In this document: one piece after another, positions 4,596 to 5,552 of the stretch
How the letters are laid out: every line of letters begins with the position of its first letter
Position numbering within the stretch: the first letter of the stretch is position 1
From: an uncultured Pseudomonadota bacterium
GTDB taxonomy: Bacteria > SAR324 > NAC60-12
NCBI GenBank assembly: GCA_913056375.1
Contig: CAJXNF010000217.1
Coordinates: forward strand, 1 to 5,552
Direction of reading: 5' to 3'
DNA length: 5,552 bases
Made by a program: the position numbers and the translations under genes
Notes under the pieces: model-generated
Told to the model about the DNA's origin: nothing
The model's input: only the letters and a program-made list of their open reading frames with translations
Database searches by the model: none

Positions 4596-5468
4596 ATGAA
4601 GTACAAACGAGAAGAAATTGTTTACGCTTTAGTGCTCATTGCCCCATTTATCTTGGCGTACACCCTATTTCTGATCTATCCAACCATCTACCAAATATCA
4701 TTGAGCTTTCAAAAAGCACCTCTCGTGGGCACAGGAGAGTGGATTGGCCTAGAAAATTACAGCAAGCTGATCAACGACAAGCTATTTTGGAAAGCACTGA
4801 GTAATACAGGTATTTTTGTACTCTGGACTGTTGTTCCTAACACCTTGTTAGGGTTGATGTTCGCCATGATGGTGATTCGGCATAGACCGATTTTTCAAGC
4901 CATCATTCTTGCCTGCTTCTTCATTCCACATATCTTACCCGTAACTGTGGTCACAGAAATGTGGACATGGCTGCTATCCAAGCAATTCGGGATTGTTCAA
5001 GAAATCTTCGATTATTTCGACACCAAACGGATTAACTTCTTTACCAACAGATATTGGGCAATGCCCATGGTCGCCTTCATCACAATTTGGTGGACGATCG
5101 GCTTCAATATTGTCCTTTTCATTGCCGGACTCCGTAACATCAATCCAGAAATTTACGAAGCCTCCGAAATGGAAGGTGCCTCCCGCATTCAACAATTTCG
5201 CTATATTACTTGGCCTTTGATCTGGCCTGTCACAGCCTTGGTACTCACTTTACAGCTGATCTTCCAAATGAAAATCTTTGATCAGATGTACTTGCTTACT
5301 GGAGGTGGCCCCTTTAACTCGACCTTGGTCGTTCTCCAACTGGTTTATAACAAAGCTTTCCAAAATAACGACGGTGGGTATGCAGCTGCGATCTCGCTTG
5401 TACTATTCGGTATTATCCTGATCACTTCGATACTTCAGTATCAGGTTTTAAAGAAACAGGATGATTGA
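4596..5468 (+). CDS. ABC sugar importer permease, MalF/UgpA type
   Basis: This 290-residue inner-membrane protein belongs to the binding-protein-dependent transport permease family and forms half of the importer channel. The ATG at 4596 is chosen over GTG at 4566 because the latter lies within the UUCG hairpin and would add a non-membrane MPSGTVSGII; CGGAA (4586-4590) gives a weak SD 5 nt before 4596. About six membrane helices are visible near residues 9-31, 72-94, 105-127, 157-178, 206-225 and 264-283. The cytoplasmic EAA loop that docks the ATPase is clear at 188-207: EASEMEGA, then RIQQFRYITWPL. KIFDQMYLLTGGGP (226-239) is another conserved family segment. It is followed by a second permease gene after 9 bp, so the two are surely co-transcribed. 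The substrate is set mainly by the binding protein. Confidence 0.94.
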   Translation: MKYKREEIVYALVLIAPFILAYTLFLIYPTIYQISLSFQKAPLVGTGEWIGLENYSKLINDKLFWKALSNTGIFVLWTVVPNTLLGLMFAMMVIRHRPIFQAIILACFFIPHILPVTVVTEMWTWLLSKQFGIVQEIFDYFDTKRINFFTNRYWAMPMVAFITIWWTIGFNIVLFIAGLRNINPEIYEASEMEGASRIQQFRYITWPLIWPVTALVLTLQLIFQMKIFDQMYLLTGGGPFNSTLVVLQLVYNKAFQNNDGGYAAAISLVLFGIILITSILQYQVLKKQDD

Positions 5469-5472
5469 GGAA
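5467..5472 (+). promoter_or_regulatory. Ribosome binding site of the second permease, overlapping the first permease's stop
   Basis: GAGGAA begins inside the TGA stop (5466-5468) and ends 5 nt before the ATG at 5478. This arrangement favours translational coupling between the two permease subunits, which are needed in equal amounts. Confidence 0.7.
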
Positions 5473-5477
5473 TCTTT

Positions 5478-5552
5478 ATGAGCCAGCGCATTCCAAATAT
5501 TTTGCTTTCCCTACTCACAGCTATTTTTGCGATAACTTGGATTTTTCCCGTC
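5478..5552 (+). CDS. ABC sugar importer second permease, MalG/UgpE type (partial, right edge)
   Basis: Only the first 25 codons are present: a short polar start MSQRIPN followed by a hydrophobic helix ending in IFPV. This is the usual N-terminal membrane segment of MalG-type permeases, in which an FP(V/L) turn follows the first helix. The assignment rests on this and on position, 9 bp after a MalF-type permease with a coupled ribosome site. The rest, including the EAA loop, lies beyond the window, as presumably does any ATPase gene. Confidence 0.8.
   Translation, partial: MSQRIPNILLSLLTAIFAITWIFPV

Noticed and set aside
1..5552. CRISPR arrays, insertion sequences, tRNA or rRNA genes, prophage or toxin-antitoxin genes
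   Set aside because: No regularly spaced repeats, transposase-like frames, terminal inverted repeats with duplications, cloverleaf or rRNA-like sequence were seen.

Overview
The window (5552 bp, moderate GC with one very AT-rich intergenic stretch) comes from a bacterium, most likely Gram-negative and probably a proteobacterium. The solute-binding protein carries a classic Sec signal peptide ending in AMA with no lipobox Cys, which means a periplasmic protein, and starts are preceded by ordinary Shine-Dalgarno (SD) sequences. The species cannot be named from this sequence.

Layout. Positions 1-180 hold an open + frame that may be the 3' end of an unrecognised gene. A 9-bp inverted repeat (208-243) follows, placed as a shared terminator against a small convergent gene on the - strand (256-486, 76 aa, charged helix, function unknown). 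All remaining genes are on the + strand: an enolase-superfamily protein of the mandelate racemase/muconate lactonizing type (656-1807); a 353-bp AT-rich regulatory gap; a GntR/LacI chimeric transcription regulator with the domain order of Bacillus AraR (2161-3189); a periplasmic sugar-type ABC solute-binding protein (3286-4551); a MalF/UgpA-type permease (4596-5468); and the first 25 codons of a MalG/UgpE-type permease running off the right edge (5478-5552). The ATPase is not in the window.

How the parts fit. This is the standard architecture of a carbohydrate or sugar-acid uptake and catabolism locus. A CUT1-type importer brings the ligand in, the GntR/LacI regulator senses it or a product through its sugar-binding C-domain, and the enolase-superfamily protein would act on it (inference). 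The substrate cannot be determined from the sequence.

Most interesting points. (1) By motif alignment, the enolase-superfamily protein lacks the third metal-ligand Glu and the catalytic His of typical mandelate-racemase-group enzymes, and has KxH instead of KxK. It keeps Lys172, Asp203, Glu229 and Asp279. It is either a divergent enzyme or a non-catalytic paralogue. (2) A near-palindrome closely resembling an AraR-type operator covers the SD and start codon of that gene. (3) Four copies of ATTTATC/GATAAAT cluster upstream of the regulator, and an 11-nt word from that cluster recurs upstream of the binding-protein gene. (4) A perfect AGGAGG SD followed by ATG-TAG (a start-stop) lies between the regulator and binding-protein genes. 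(5) A C(UUCG)G hairpin separates the binding-protein and permease genes.
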